A program made the position numbers and the translations under genes. The notes beneath the pieces were generated by a model. That model was not told the origin of the DNA. It was given only the letters and a program-made list of their open reading frames with translations, and did not search any database. This document shows positions 5,580 to 5,723 of a DNA stretch of 5,723 bases, piece after piece (the first letter of the stretch is position 1; each line of letters begins with the position of its first letter). Source of the DNA: Bacteroidales bacterium UBA3389. Lineage in GTDB: Bacteria; Bacteroidota; Bacteroidia; Bacteroidales; P3. The DNA is taken from positions 1-5,723 of the forward strand of contig DEPP01000064.1 in the NCBI GenBank assembly GCA_002358835.1, given 5' to 3'.

Positions 5580-5723
5580 CTACCCTTTCAACAACTCCAT
5601 ATATTTTTCATAAGGAATAAACCTTCCACCCATTGATTTGAGGTGAGAGGTTTCAAATTGACAATCAATAAAGGCACAACCAACCGAGGAAAGCATTTTT
5701 GCAAGATAGATAAGAGCCAACTT
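5580..5723 (-). CDS. aat: Leucyl/phenylalanyl-tRNA-protein transferase, C-terminal end only
   Basis: Transfers Leu or Phe from aminoacyl-tRNA to proteins with N-terminal Lys or Arg, marking them for ClpAP degradation (bacterial N-end rule); cytosolic. Only the last 47 codons lie in the window, ending with TAG at 5582-5580. They show the conserved FIDCQFETSHLKSMGG segment followed by FIPYEKYMELL. In the E. coli enzyme the same ID-C-Q element supplies the catalytic Asp186 and Gln188. The signature and the short tail after it match the end of the family. The gene converges on the crt-hbd operon. No strong terminator follows its stop; the hairpin at 5315-5355 might serve weakly in this direction. 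Confidence 0.9.
   Translation of the reverse strand, partial: KLALIYLAKMLSSVGCAFIDCQFETSHLKSMGGRFIPYEKYMELLKG

Overview
The window looks like a piece of chromosome from a low-GC member of the Bacteroidota, probably Bacteroidales. Four gene starts are preceded by the Bacteroides-type promoter (TAnnTTTG at -7, usually with TTG/TTTG about 18-20 bases upstream). There are no strong Shine-Dalgarno sequences. Two genes encode lipoproteins with clear type II signal peptides, and the first gene is a Bacteroides-like dipeptidyl peptidase III. The species cannot be named from this sequence.

Layout, left to right. (1) Positions 1-1982, minus strand: a nearly complete M49 dipeptidyl peptidase III lipoprotein gene; its 3' end is cut by the window edge. 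(2) A 163-base divergent promoter region leads into a 115-residue lipoprotein of unknown function (2146-2493), which ends at a strong hairpin terminator. (3) An overlapping MntA/HepT pair (2627-3272): a minimal nucleotidyltransferase antitoxin and a HEPN RNase toxin. A 26-base imperfect direct repeat flanks it; the left copy contains the right arm of the preceding terminator. (4) A 369-base AT-rich gap holds three exact-length 21-base tandem repeats just upstream of a promoter. (5) A two-gene operon, crotonase plus 3-hydroxybutyryl-CoA dehydrogenase (3642-5284), is closed by a perfect 13-bp hairpin terminator. (6) A short, frame-broken coding remnant lies around 5424-5577. (7) At the right edge, minus strand, is the C-terminus of leucyl/phenylalanyl-tRNA-protein transferase (aat).

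The crotonase and dehydrogenase catalyse consecutive steps, 3-hydroxybutyryl-CoA to or from crotonyl-CoA and to or from acetoacetyl-CoA. They fit a butyrate-forming or short-chain acyl-CoA pathway whose thiolase and butyryl-CoA dehydrogenase are not in this window. The dehydrogenase lacks the acidic residue that normally selects NAD(H), which points to NADP(H). The MntA/HepT pair is a self-contained toxin-antitoxin accessory module with no visible tie to its neighbours.

No tRNA, rRNA, CRISPR array or transposase was seen. The best candidates for something new are the 21-base phased repeats upstream of the crotonase promoter, the direct repeat around the toxin-antitoxin pair, and the cofactor switch in the dehydrogenase. 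The gene families themselves are all known.
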